NCBI GenBank assembly: GCA_050257395.1
Contig: JBLMWU010000221.1
Span: 1-39,435, forward strand
Length of the DNA stretch: 39,435 nt
Origin: JAIRTY01 sp050257395
GTDB lineage: Bacteria; Actinomycetota; Actinomycetes; Streptosporangiales; Streptosporangiaceae
Reading direction: 5' to 3'
Notes under the pieces: model-generated
Databases searched by the model: none
The model's input: the letters and a program-made list of their open reading frames with translations, nothing else
Told to the model about the DNA's origin: nothing
Shown here: positions 6,254 through 13,726 of the stretch, in pieces
Position numbering within the stretch: the stretch's first letter is position 1
Layout: each line of letters opens with the position of its first letter
Position numbers and translations under genes: made by a program

Positions 6254-8545
6254 ATGAGTGCGGATGACCAGATGCCGGACAGGCTGGGGCCCTACCGCCT
6301 GCTCGAGCGGATCGGCGAGGGCGGGATGGGTGTCGTCTACCTGGCCTCCGACGCCGCGCACCGCGCCGTGGCCGTGAAGGTGCTGCGGCCGGGGGTGGCC
6401 GCGGAACCCACCGCCCTGCGGCGGCTTGCCCGCGAGGTCGAGACGATGCAGCGGGTGCGCAGCCCGTTCGTGGCCGAGGTCATCGACGCCGACCTGGCGG
6501 TTGACACGCCCTACATCGTCACCCGGTACGTGGACGGTCACACTCTCGACCAGGTGATCGCCGCCCACGGCGCGCTGCGCGGCGCGGCCCTGGCGGGCCT
6601 GGCGCGCGGGCTCGCCGACGCGCTGGCCGCCGTGCACGCCGCGGGCGTGGTCCACCGCGACCTCAAGCCCAGCAACGTCATGATGCTCGGCGGCGCCCCG
6701 GTGGTCATCGACTTCGGCATCGCCCAGGGCCCCGACGCGACCCGGCTGACCATGACCGGCATGTTCATGGGCACGCCCGGCTACCTGTCCCCGGAGGTCA
6801 TCGAGGGCCAGGCCAGCAGCGAGGCGTCCGACGTGCATGCCTGGGGCGCGACCGTCGCGTTCGCGGCCACCGGCCGGCCGCCGTTCGGCACCGGTGCGTA
6901 CGAAACCATTTTCTACAAGATCGTGAACGGGCAGCCCGACCTGGACGGCGCCCCGGCTCCGCTGCTGCCGCTGCTGGCGGCGGCCCTTGCCCGGGACCCC
7001 GCGCACCGGCCCGCGGCGATCCAGCTGAGCGCGCTCGCCGCGGTGCTCGACCCCGTCTCCCTGGTTCCCGGGCCCGCGCCGGCCGGGCACCGGCTCGCGG
7101 GCGCCCAGCCGACACGGGCGGAAGGCGGGCCCGGCGCGCTGGCGGCTGCGGGTGCGGCCGGCGGCCTGGCTGACGGCCTGGCCGGGGGGCCGCTGGCGGC
7201 CGGGGCGCTGGCCGGGGACGCGCTGGCCGGGGACGCGCTGGCCGGGGACGCGCTGGCCGGGGACGTGCTGGCCGGGGACGTGCTGGCCGGGGACGCGCTG
7301 GCGGGAGACGCGCTGGCTGGGGGTGGGCTGGCCGGGGACGCCCTCGCGGGGGGTGCGCTGGCGGGTGACGCCTTTGCCGGCGGGGCAGCGGCGGCCGGGA
7401 TGGCGGGCGGTGCCGGCCTGGCCGGGGCCGGGCCAGCCGACCTGGCGGGAGCCGGGCCAGCGGGTGTGGCCGGGGCCGGGCTGGCAGGCGGTGCCGTGGC
7501 CGGCGGCGCGGCCGCCGCCCGGCTGGCCGCCGAGGCGCTCGCCGCCGGACAGGCCGGGGTGAACGGGCACGGTGCGCCCGGCTACGGCACCCCCGGCTAC
7601 GGCACCCCCGGCTACGGCGCCCCTGGCTACGGCGCTGGCGGCTACGCCGTCCCCGGGGCAGCCGCGCCCGCGGCAGGCGCGCCGGGGTTCGGGGCCGGCG
7701 CGGGCGCGGCTGTGCCAGCTGGGTACGGGCCGGGCACCCGCCCCATCGTGGCCGCCGACTTCGCCGACGTCCTGCCGCCGGTCGTCTACCGCAAGCCGGG
7801 CGCGGCCGGCCCGGGCGGCGGCCAGCCGCCCGCGGGCGCGCCAGCGGCCGGGCCCGCGGGCCGCCTCGCCGCGGGCTCACCGGGAACGACCGCCTCCCCG
7901 CGCGGCCACGCGCTGCTCGCCGTCGCCACCATGGTGATCCTCGCCTGCGTCAGCGTGCTGCTGCCGGTGGCCGGGACGGCGGCCGCGCTGGCCGCGATCG
8001 TGCTGCTGCGGGCGGGCGAAACGGCCCGCCGCGGTGCCGCGCTGCGCCGCTCGACCCGGGGCTCGCGGCCCAGCGATCCGCTGGTGGCGGCGGTGTCCTT
8101 CCCGTGGTTCCTGGTCCGGTCGGTGCTCGGGGTGCTGATGCTGGCGCCGTTCGCCATCGCCACCGGGGCGCTGGCGGCCGGGCTCACGATGATCGCCGTA
8201 CACGTGGACCGGCTGCCGCACGCCATCGCCTACGGAACCGGGGCGCTGGTGGCCTACTACGGCCTGGGCCCCGGCTCGGCGCGGCCCCGCAGCCAGCTCG
8301 GGCACCTGTACGCCCGGGTCACCCGCACCCGGATCGCGCAGGCCGCGGCGCTGATTGCGGTGGTGGCGCTGGCGGCCGGGGCGGCCACCGCCGCGGTGTC
8401 GATCCCGCCCCTCTACTCACCGGTGCAGCCGCCGCCGAGCTTCACCCGCGTCGGTCACATGCTGGTGGGCGGCAGCGGGCCGCTGGCCGGGACCGGGCTG
8501 CGGGCCGGCGGGCGGCTGCCGCTGTCCCGGCCGCCCGGCCGGTAA
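6254..8545 (+). CDS. Ser/Thr protein kinase with repeat linker and multi-pass C-terminus
   Basis: Hanks-type kinase, 763 residues. The catalytic domain spans about 12-275: glycine loop IGEGGMGVVY, Lys42 in VAVKVL, HRDLKPSN with Asp136, DFG with Asp153, and MGTPGYLSPEV in the P+1 region. All key residues are present, so it should be active. A low-complexity Ala/Gly/Pro linker follows, with about 12 five-residue LAGDA-like units (319-378) and five GYGTP-like units (443-467). After about residue 550 there are several hydrophobic segments (for example MVILACVSVLLPVAGTAAAL), probably four or five membrane passes. No PASTA domains are present, unlike PknB. ATG 6254 is preferred over a GTG at 6224. 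Convergent with an FHA-HTH gene that could be its target. Confidence 0.92.
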   Translation: MSADDQMPDRLGPYRLLERIGEGGMGVVYLASDAAHRAVAVKVLRPGVAAEPTALRRLAREVETMQRVRSPFVAEVIDADLAVDTPYIVTRYVDGHTLDQVIAAHGALRGAALAGLARGLADALAAVHAAGVVHRDLKPSNVMMLGGAPVVIDFGIAQGPDATRLTMTGMFMGTPGYLSPEVIEGQASSEASDVHAWGATVAFAATGRPPFGTGAYETIFYKIVNGQPDLDGAPAPLLPLLAAALARDPAHRPAAIQLSALAAVLDPVSLVPGPAPAGHRLAGAQPTRAEGGPGALAAAGAAGGLADGLAGGPLAAGALAGDALAGDALAGDALAGDVLAGDVLAGDALAGDALAGGGLAGDALAGGALAGDAFAGGAAAAGMAGGAGLAGAGPADLAGAGPAGVAGAGLAGGAVAGGAAAARLAAEALAAGQAGVNGHGAPGYGTPGYGTPGYGAPGYGAGGYAVPGAAAPAAGAPGFGAGAGAAVPAGYGPGTRPIVAADFADVLPPVVYRKPGAAGPGGGQPPAGAPAAGPAGRLAAGSPGTTASPRGHALLAVATMVILACVSVLLPVAGTAAALAAIVLLRAGETARRGAALRRSTRGSRPSDPLVAAVSFPWFLVRSVLGVLMLAPFAIATGALAAGLTMIAVHVDRLPHAIAYGTGALVAYYGLGPGSARPRSQLGHLYARVTRTRIAQAAALIAVVALAAGAATAAVSIPPLYSPVQPPPSFTRVGHMLVGGSGPLAGTGLRAGGRLPLSRPPGR
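7208..7387 (+). repeat. In-frame 15-bp minisatellite, about 12 units
   Basis: Tandem 15-bp units (consensus CTGGCCGGGGACGCG) inside the kinase gene. Six near-identical copies run from 7208 to 7297, followed by six degenerating copies to 7387. They encode LAGDA-like pentapeptides. The unit length is a multiple of three, so copy-number change keeps the frame. Confidence 0.9.
7580..7654 (+). repeat. In-frame 15-bp repeat, five units (GYGTP-like)
   Basis: Five tandem 15-bp units starting GGCTACGGC encode GYGTP, GYGTP, GYGAP, GYGAG and GYAVP in the kinase linker. The first two are identical. Confidence 0.85.
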
Positions 8546-8580
8546 GGCCGCCCGGCCTGCTGCCCCGCAGGTGCACGCCC

Positions 8581-8661
8581 CGCGGTCAGGGCGCACCCGG
8601 GCGGCTGCCCCGCTGCCCGCCCGCGGTCAGGGCGCACCCGGCCGGTTGCCCCGCTGCCCGC
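8581..8661. repeat. 41-bp direct repeat, two copies, between convergent genes
   Basis: A 40-bp sequence at 8581-8620, beginning CGCGGTCAGGGCGCACCCGG, recurs at 8622-8661 with two mismatches (period 41). It lies just after the kinase stop and ends before the FHA gene stop. A third partial copy is not evident. Confidence 0.85.
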
Positions 8662-8667
8662 CCCGGG

Positions 8668-9435
8668 TCAGCTGGCGCGCTGGTTCTCCGCGCGCCGGGC
8701 CCCCATGCTGCCAGGGGGCCGCTGTCCCCGGGGATGGCCGGGGCCCGGCCCCGGGCTGCGCGGCGCGGGCACCGCCGGGCCGGCCGGCCCGGCCGTGCCG
8801 GGCTGCGCCGGGGCCGCCCGCGGCGCGGGCGGCGGCGGCGAGTCAGGCCGGCCAGCGGGCGGCAGCGGCCGGACCAGGCCCAGCGCGACCACCTCGTTCG
8901 CGAGCCGGACCCGCCGGTTCGGGCCTTCGGGAATCCGGAACTTCTGGTAGAGGCGCAGCAGGTGCTGCTTGACCGCGGCCTCCGTCACCACCAGGTCCGA
9001 GGCGATCTCGCGGGCGGTGGCGGGCGCGACGAAAGCCTCGTCGGACAGGGCCGGCTGGCACAGCGAGGTGAGCACGTCCAGCTCGCGGCGGGTCAGCTCC
9101 GGGGTGGCCGAGCGGCGCAGCTCGACTTCTGCGGCGAAGTCCTCGCGGGGGATCCCGCCCACCCGGCAGCGCGCCGCGCCGAAACTGAGCACGTCGCCGT
9201 CCTCCAGCACCCGGCGGGCGACCAGCCGCCCGTTCACCCGGGTCCCGTTACGTGATAATCCCAAGTCGGTCACGTAGGCGTAGGGCCCGCGGCGAATGAT
9301 CTCCGCGTGCAGCCGGGACACACTCGGGTCGGGCAGGTGGACGTCGACAGCCAGGCCGCGGCCGACCGTCGTCACGTCCTCGCGCAGGGGAATCATTGCC
9401 CCGCTGTCCTCGATGCGAATGTAGGGGCCATCCAC
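8668..9435 (-). CDS. FHA domain and helix-turn-helix protein
   Basis: A 255-residue protein. An FHA domain covers about 20-95 (VGRG with the conserved Gly-Arg at 25-26, SVSRLHAEI with Ser40 and His43, NGTRVNG at 63-69). This domain binds phosphothreonine peptides. A second domain, about 114-188 (LTRRELDVLTSL, AREIASDLVVTEAAVKQHLL, VRLANEVVALGLV), has a LuxR-like helix-turn-helix pattern. The C-terminal 65 residues are Pro/Ala/Arg-rich and disordered. GTG 9435 is chosen because AGGAGG lies 6 nt upstream; an ATG ten codons earlier has no such site. It faces the Ser/Thr kinase gene tail to tail, so a phospho-dependent transcription factor of that kinase is a reasonable inference. Confidence 0.85.
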   Translation of the reverse strand: MDGPYIRIEDSGAMIPLREDVTTVGRGLAVDVHLPDPSVSRLHAEIIRRGPYAYVTDLGLSRNGTRVNGRLVARRVLEDGDVLSFGAARCRVGGIPREDFAAEVELRRSATPELTRRELDVLTSLCQPALSDEAFVAPATAREIASDLVVTEAAVKQHLLRLYQKFRIPEGPNRRVRLANEVVALGLVRPLPPAGRPDSPPPPAPRAAPAQPGTAGPAGPAVPAPRSPGPGPGHPRGQRPPGSMGARRAENQRAS

Positions 9436-9610
9436 GGGGGTCCTCCTGCATGCCGTACGGGTCACTTCGGCCTTACGGAAGAGTTACCCCTTTCGGAGGG
9501 TGCCGTAATCACAATCGCGAAACCTCGTTCCAGAGCGGGGCGTCAGCGGGACGCTCAGTAGCCGGCCGGTCGCTGCCGGGCCGGCCCGGTGGATCCGGGG
9601 GCGGCGGAAG

Positions 9611-9616
9611 TACACT
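9611..9616 (+). promoter_or_regulatory. Candidate -10 (TACACT) for citrate synthase
   Basis: TACACT fits TAnnnT. Transcription starting near 9623 would give a leader of about 25 nt with GGGAGGAA as the ribosome binding site. No clear -35. Confidence 0.35.
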
Positions 9617-9647
9617 GCCGAGCGAGCCATCCGGGAGGAACACGAAA

Positions 9648-10790
9648 ATGGCGGACAAGCCGTCCAAGGGACTGGCGGACATCGTCGCCGCGTCCACCGC
9701 GCTCAGCGACATCGATGGGCGGGCGGGCCTGCTCTTCTACCGGGGCTACGACATCCACCAGCTGGCCGGGGCGGCCACTTTCGAGGAGATCGCCTACCTG
9801 CTGCAGCGGGGCGCCGCCCCGAACCGCGCCCAGCTCGGCGCCTACCGGGCCGAGATCGGCCAGGGCCGGGTGCTCGGCAAGCTGGTCGCCGCCTCCCTGG
9901 CCGAGGTGGCCGGCAGCCAGGAGCCGATGGAGGCGATCCGCACCCTGGTCTCGCTGGCCAGCGCGGACGACCCGGACAAGGACTCCAACTCGCCCGAGGC
10001 CAACCAGCGCAAGGCGGCCCGGCTGACCGCCCAGCAGCCGCTGCTGGTGGCCGCCTACCACGCGGCGCGCCAGGGCCGCGAGGTCCGGCCCGCCGACCCG
10101 GGACTCGGCCTGGCAGCCAACTTCCTGCTGCAGATGCGCGGCACCGAGCCGGCCCAGCGGGAAGCGGAGATCTTCGACACCTGCCTGGTGCTGCACGCCG
10201 ACCACACCATGAACGCCTCGACGTTCGCCGCCCGGGTCTGCGCGGCCACCCTGTCGGACATGCACTCCGCGGTGGTGGCGGCCATCGGCACCCTCAAGGG
10301 GCCGCTGCACGGCGGCGCCAACGAGCAGGTGATGCGCACCCTGACCGCGATCAGGAACGCCGCGGACGGCGACCCGGTGGCCGCGGTCGAACCGGACGTC
10401 ACGGCGCGGCTCCGCCGCGGTGAGAAGATCATGGGCTTCGGGCACCGCGTCTACAAGACGGAAGACCCGCGCGCCACCCACCTGCGGGAGATGTCGGGGG
10501 AACTGGCCGCGGCCGCGGGCGACGACACCTTCTACCGGATGTCGCGGCGGATGGAAGAGGTCGTGCTGGCCGACAAAGGCCTGTACCCGAACGTTGATTT
10601 CTTCGCTGCCACCGTCTACCACTACCTGGGCATCCCGACGGACCTGTTCACCCCGGTGTTCTCGGTCAGCCGGATGGCCGGGTGGACGGCGCACGTCATC
10701 GAGCAGCATGCCGACAACCGGCTGATCCGGCCGGACAGTGAATACATCGGTGAGAGCGGTCTCACCTGGACACCGCTGGAGGCGCGGTGA
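9648..10790 (+). CDS. gltA: Citrate synthase
   Basis: Condenses acetyl-CoA with oxaloacetate. The protein is 380 residues, typical of the short Gram-positive/archaeal citrate or 2-methylcitrate synthase class. Catalytic residues are visible: His221 in GPLHGGANEQV, His266 in GFGHRVYK and Asp317 in NVDFFAA. ATG 9648 follows GGGAGGAA; the frame is open further upstream but without family similarity. Clustering with icd and mdh argues for citrate rather than methylcitrate synthesis, although sequence alone does not settle this. The stop codon overlaps the next gene (GTGA). Confidence 0.92.
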   Translation: MADKPSKGLADIVAASTALSDIDGRAGLLFYRGYDIHQLAGAATFEEIAYLLQRGAAPNRAQLGAYRAEIGQGRVLGKLVAASLAEVAGSQEPMEAIRTLVSLASADDPDKDSNSPEANQRKAARLTAQQPLLVAAYHAARQGREVRPADPGLGLAANFLLQMRGTEPAQREAEIFDTCLVLHADHTMNASTFAARVCAATLSDMHSAVVAAIGTLKGPLHGGANEQVMRTLTAIRNAADGDPVAAVEPDVTARLRRGEKIMGFGHRVYKTEDPRATHLREMSGELAAAAGDDTFYRMSRRMEEVVLADKGLYPNVDFFAATVYHYLGIPTDLFTPVFSVSRMAGWTAHVIEQHADNRLIRPDSEYIGESGLTWTPLEAR

Positions 10791-11203
10791 ACGACGCCGC
10801 AGGAGCCGCGGCCACCATGACAGAGCAGCCGGTAGCGGGGCACCCGCCGTGGGAGCTGGCGCCGCCGGACCCGGATCCCCTCGCCATGCCGGTGCGGGCC
10901 GCGGTCCCGCCCCCGCCGCCGCGGCGGCGCCGCGGCGGGTGGTGGACGAGCCTGCCCTACCTGGCCGTGCTGGCCGTGATGGGGACCGGTTTGTGGTGGA
11001 CCTGGCAGAGCGCCCAGCGGGTCCGTGGGGGTACCGTGGTGCTAGCGGGTGCGCTCTTCGTCGCGGCCCTCGCCAGGCTGGTGCTACCGGAAGAGTGGGC
11101 AGGCTTGCTCGCTTCCAGGAAGCGCTTCATAGACGTGGTAACGCTGGTTGCCCTGGCCGCTGGCCTGCTGGCCGCCGGTCTCGTGTTGCCGACATCGTCG
11201 TGA
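10787..11203 (+). CDS. DUF3017 membrane protein
   Basis: A 138-residue protein with a Pro-rich cytoplasmic head (1-50) and three predicted membrane helices (about 55-75, 81-100, 115-134). The ARLVLPEEWAGLLASRKRFI segment between the second and third helices is typical of DUF3017, a family of unknown function that in Streptomyces lies close to TCA-cycle genes. GTG 10787 overlaps the citrate synthase stop, with GGAGG just upstream, so translation is probably coupled. No catalytic motif is seen. Confidence 0.8.
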   Translation: MNDAAGAAATMTEQPVAGHPPWELAPPDPDPLAMPVRAAVPPPPPRRRRGGWWTSLPYLAVLAVMGTGLWWTWQSAQRVRGGTVVLAGALFVAALARLVLPEEWAGLLASRKRFIDVVTLVALAAGLLAAGLVLPTSS

Positions 11204-11256
11204 CTGAGCCCCGCCGGGCTGGCCCGACCAATCACCGGGCCGGTTCTGGGCTGTAA

Positions 11257-11275
11257 GCCGTCCCAAGAGGACGGC
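11257..11275 (+). other. Small hairpin in the icd leader
   Basis: GCCGTCC-CAAGA-GGACGGC forms a 7-bp stem with a 5-nt loop, about 30 nt before the icd start and upstream of the GAAGGGA ribosome binding site. It has no U-run. The function is unknown and chance is possible at this GC content. Confidence 0.35.
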
Positions 11276-11304
11276 GGACGCGTGAGCGAAGGGAACCCTG
11301 TGGC

Positions 11305-12528
11305 ATGCCCAAGATCCAGGTAGCCAACCCCGTCGTCGAGCTTGACGGCGACGAGATGACCCGCATTATCTGGCAGTTCATTAAAGAGAAGCTGATCCTG
11401 CCCTATCTCGACATCGACCTCCGGTACTACGACCTCTCGGTCACCAACCGGGACGCCACCGACGACCAGGTGACGATTGAGGCCGCGAACGCCATCAAGG
11501 AGCACGGCGTCGGCGTGAAGTGCGCCACCATCACCCCTGACGAGGCCCGGGTCACCGAGTTCGGGCTCAAGAAGATGTGGCGCTCGCCGAACGGGACCAT
11601 CCGCAACATCCTCGGCGGGGTCGTCTTCCGTGAGCCGATCGTGGTCTCCAACGTGCCGCGGTTCGTGCCCGGCTGGACCAAGCCGATCATCATCGGCCGG
11701 CACGCGCACGGCGACCAGTACCGGGCCACCGACTTCGTCGTGCCCGGCCCGGGCCGGGTGATGATCTCCTACGTTCCCGAGGACGGCAGCCAGGCGCAGG
11801 GCTTCGAGCTCGAGGTCGCCTCGTTCGCCGGCGGCGGCATCGCGATGGGCATGTACAACTTCGACGACTCGATCCGTGACTTCGCCCGGGCCACCATGCG
11901 GTATGCGCTGGACCGGCGGCTTCCCCTGTACCTCTCCACCAAGAACACGATCCTCAAGGCCTACGACGGGCGCTTCAAGGACCTGTTCGAGGAGATCTTC
12001 GAGTCCGAGTTCAAGGCCGAGTTCGAGGCCGCCGGCATCACCTACGAGCACCGGCTCATCGACGACATGGTCGCCCAGGTCCTCAAGGGCGAGGGTGGCG
12101 TGGTCTGGGCGTGCAAGAACTACGACGGCGACGTGGAGTCCGACATCGTGGCCCAGGGCTTCGGCTCGCTCGGGCTGATGACCAGCGTGCTGATGACCCC
12201 GGACGGCAAGACCGTCGAAGCCGAGGCCGCGCACGGCACCGTCACCCGGCACTACCGCCAGCACCAGCAGGGCAAGCCCACCTCGACCAACCCGATCGCG
12301 TCGATCTTCGCCTGGACCCGGGGCCTGGCCCACCGCGGCAAGCTTGACGGCACCCCCGAGGTGACCGCGTTCGCCGAGACGCTGGAGCGGGTCTGCATCG
12401 AGACCGTCGAGAGCGGCAAGATGACCAAGGACCTCGCGCTGCTGGTTAGCCATGACACGCCGTGGCTGACCACCGAGGAGTTCCTGGCCGCGCTGGATGA
12501 CAACCTCCGGGCGGCAATGGCGGCCTGA
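11305..12528 (+). CDS. icd: NADP-dependent isocitrate dehydrogenase, IDH1-like
   Basis: Oxidative decarboxylation of isocitrate to 2-oxoglutarate. The 407 residues and the motifs NPVVELDGDEMTRIIW near the N-terminus, SPNGTIRNILGGVVFREPI, STKNTILKAYDGRFKD, NYDGDVESDIVAQGFGSLGL and EAAHGTVTRHY identify the homodimeric eukaryote-like class, as in Mycobacterium Icd1. This is neither the E. coli-type dimer nor the monomeric class found in many other Actinobacteria. ATG 11305 follows GAAGGGA. It lies downstream of citrate synthase and DUF3017 and upstream of mdh, so three TCA enzymes are contiguous, with a hairpin between icd and mdh. Confidence 0.95.
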   Translation: MPKIQVANPVVELDGDEMTRIIWQFIKEKLILPYLDIDLRYYDLSVTNRDATDDQVTIEAANAIKEHGVGVKCATITPDEARVTEFGLKKMWRSPNGTIRNILGGVVFREPIVVSNVPRFVPGWTKPIIIGRHAHGDQYRATDFVVPGPGRVMISYVPEDGSQAQGFELEVASFAGGGIAMGMYNFDDSIRDFARATMRYALDRRLPLYLSTKNTILKAYDGRFKDLFEEIFESEFKAEFEAAGITYEHRLIDDMVAQVLKGEGGVVWACKNYDGDVESDIVAQGFGSLGLMTSVLMTPDGKTVEAEAAHGTVTRHYRQHQQGKPTSTNPIASIFAWTRGLAHRGKLDGTPEVTAFAETLERVCIETVESGKMTKDLALLVSHDTPWLTTEEFLAALDDNLRAAMAA

Positions 12529-12537
12529 CGCCTGGGC

Positions 12538-12564
12538 GCCCCGGGGCACGCGCCCCGGGGCTTT
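12538..12564 (+). terminator. Hairpin between icd and mdh
   Basis: GCCCCGGGGC (12538-12547), loop ACGC, GCCCCGGGGC (12552-12561), then TTTC. A 10-bp GC stem with a very short U-run suggests a terminator or attenuator, so mdh may be partly uncoupled from icd. Confidence 0.6.
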
Positions 12565-12596
12565 CGGCGTTCCACACACGAAAGGGATCACGGGAC

Positions 12597-13553
12597 ATGG
12601 CCCGCAAGGGGAAAGTGACCGTCGTCGGCGCCGGGTTCTACGGCTCGACGACCGCGCAGCGGCTCGCGGAGTACGACATCTTCGAGGAGGTCGTGCTCAC
12701 TGACATCGTGGAGGGCAAGCCCGAGGGGCTGGCCCTGGACATGAACCAGTCGCGCCCCATCGAGGGCTTCGAGACCAAGGTGACCGGGCAGACCACCGGG
12801 CAGGCCGGCGAGGGCTATGAGGCGATCGCGGGCTCGCAGATCGTCGTCATCACGGCGGGCCTGCCGCGCAAGCCCGGCATGAGCCGGATGGACCTCATCG
12901 GGGTCAACGCCAAGATCGTCCGCAGCGTGACCGAGAACGTGGTCAAGTACGCGCCGGACGCGGTCATCATCGTGGTGTCCAACCCGCTGGATGAGATGAC
13001 CGCGCTCACCGCCAAGGTGTCCGGGTTTCCCCCGAACCGGGTGCTGGGCCAGGCGGGCATGCTCGACACCGCCCGGTTCAGCTACTTCGTGGCCGAGAAG
13101 CTGGGCGTGCCGGTGGGCTCGGTGCGCACGCTGACCCTCGGGTCGCACGGCGACACCATGGTGCCGGTGCCGTCGGCCTGCACCGTGGACGGCCGGCCCC
13201 TGGCCGACCTGCTGGCGATGGACGAGATCGACGCCCTGGTCGAGCGCACCCGCGGCGGCGGCGGCGAGATCGTCGCCCTGCTCAAGACCGGGTCGGCGTA
13301 CTACGCACCCTCCGCGGCGGCGGCCCGGATGGCCAGGGCCGTGGCCGAGGACAGCGGCACGGTCATGCCGGTGTGCGCCTGGGTGAACGGGCAGTACGGG
13401 ATCTCCGGTGTCTACCTCGGGGTCGAGGCGGAGCTCGGCGCCCAGGGCGTGCGGCAGGTGGTCGAGCGTGACCTGACCGAGCCCGAGCTGGCTTCGCTCC
13501 GCGAGGCCGCCGAGGCGGTGCGCGCCAAGCAGGCGGACGTCGCCAGCCTCTGA
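12597..13553 (+). CDS. mdh: Malate dehydrogenase, LDH-like type
   Basis: Interconverts malate and oxaloacetate with NAD. The 318 residues have the GAGFYGS nucleotide loop (11-17), Asp36 at the end of beta-2 (favouring NAD), AGLPRKPGMSR with substrate arginines 91 and 97, SNPLDEMT and GSHGDTMVP with catalytic His184. The GLPRKPGM loop and length place it in the lactate-dehydrogenase-like malate dehydrogenase group rather than the cytosolic type. AAGGGA precedes ATG 12597. It is the last gene of the TCA cluster and ends before a strong terminator. Confidence 0.93.
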   Translation: MARKGKVTVVGAGFYGSTTAQRLAEYDIFEEVVLTDIVEGKPEGLALDMNQSRPIEGFETKVTGQTTGQAGEGYEAIAGSQIVVITAGLPRKPGMSRMDLIGVNAKIVRSVTENVVKYAPDAVIIVVSNPLDEMTALTAKVSGFPPNRVLGQAGMLDTARFSYFVAEKLGVPVGSVRTLTLGSHGDTMVPVPSACTVDGRPLADLLAMDEIDALVERTRGGGGEIVALLKTGSAYYAPSAAAARMARAVAEDSGTVMPVCAWVNGQYGISGVYLGVEAELGAQGVRQVVERDLTEPELASLREAAEAVRAKQADVASL

Positions 13554-13566
13554 CTCCCGGCCTGGG

Positions 13567-13601
13567 CATAGGGCGCTGCCACGGTGTGGCAGCGCCCTAT
13601 G
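13567..13601. terminator. Strong bidirectional terminator between mdh and galK
   Basis: A perfect 16-bp inverted repeat: CATAGGGCGCTGCCAC (13567-13582), GGT, then its complement (13586-13601). It lies just after the mdh stop and faces galK, which arrives from the other strand. There is no U-run on either side, common for actinobacterial hairpin terminators. Confidence 0.82.
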
Positions 13602-13726
13602 CTGTCTGCGGTACTGGGCCCCTGGATACCTGCGCCGCGACGGCGCTGGCCGGGCCGTCGGCCGGTTACAACGCGAGCAGGACGGCGCCCGCCAGGGCGC
13701 ACAGCGCGGCGCGGGCGCCGAGCTGG

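Noticed and set aside
7208..7387. CRISPR-like or pentapeptide-repeat (A-D/N-L-x-x) array
   Set aside because: The units are contiguous 15-bp copies without spacers, and the LAGDA register does not match the pentapeptide-repeat consensus.
5378..7570. 730-codon minus-strand frame opposite the hydratase, the 137-residue gene and the kinase
   Set aside because: It crosses several real genes, and its GQ/VPGQ repeats are the complement of the kinase minisatellite.
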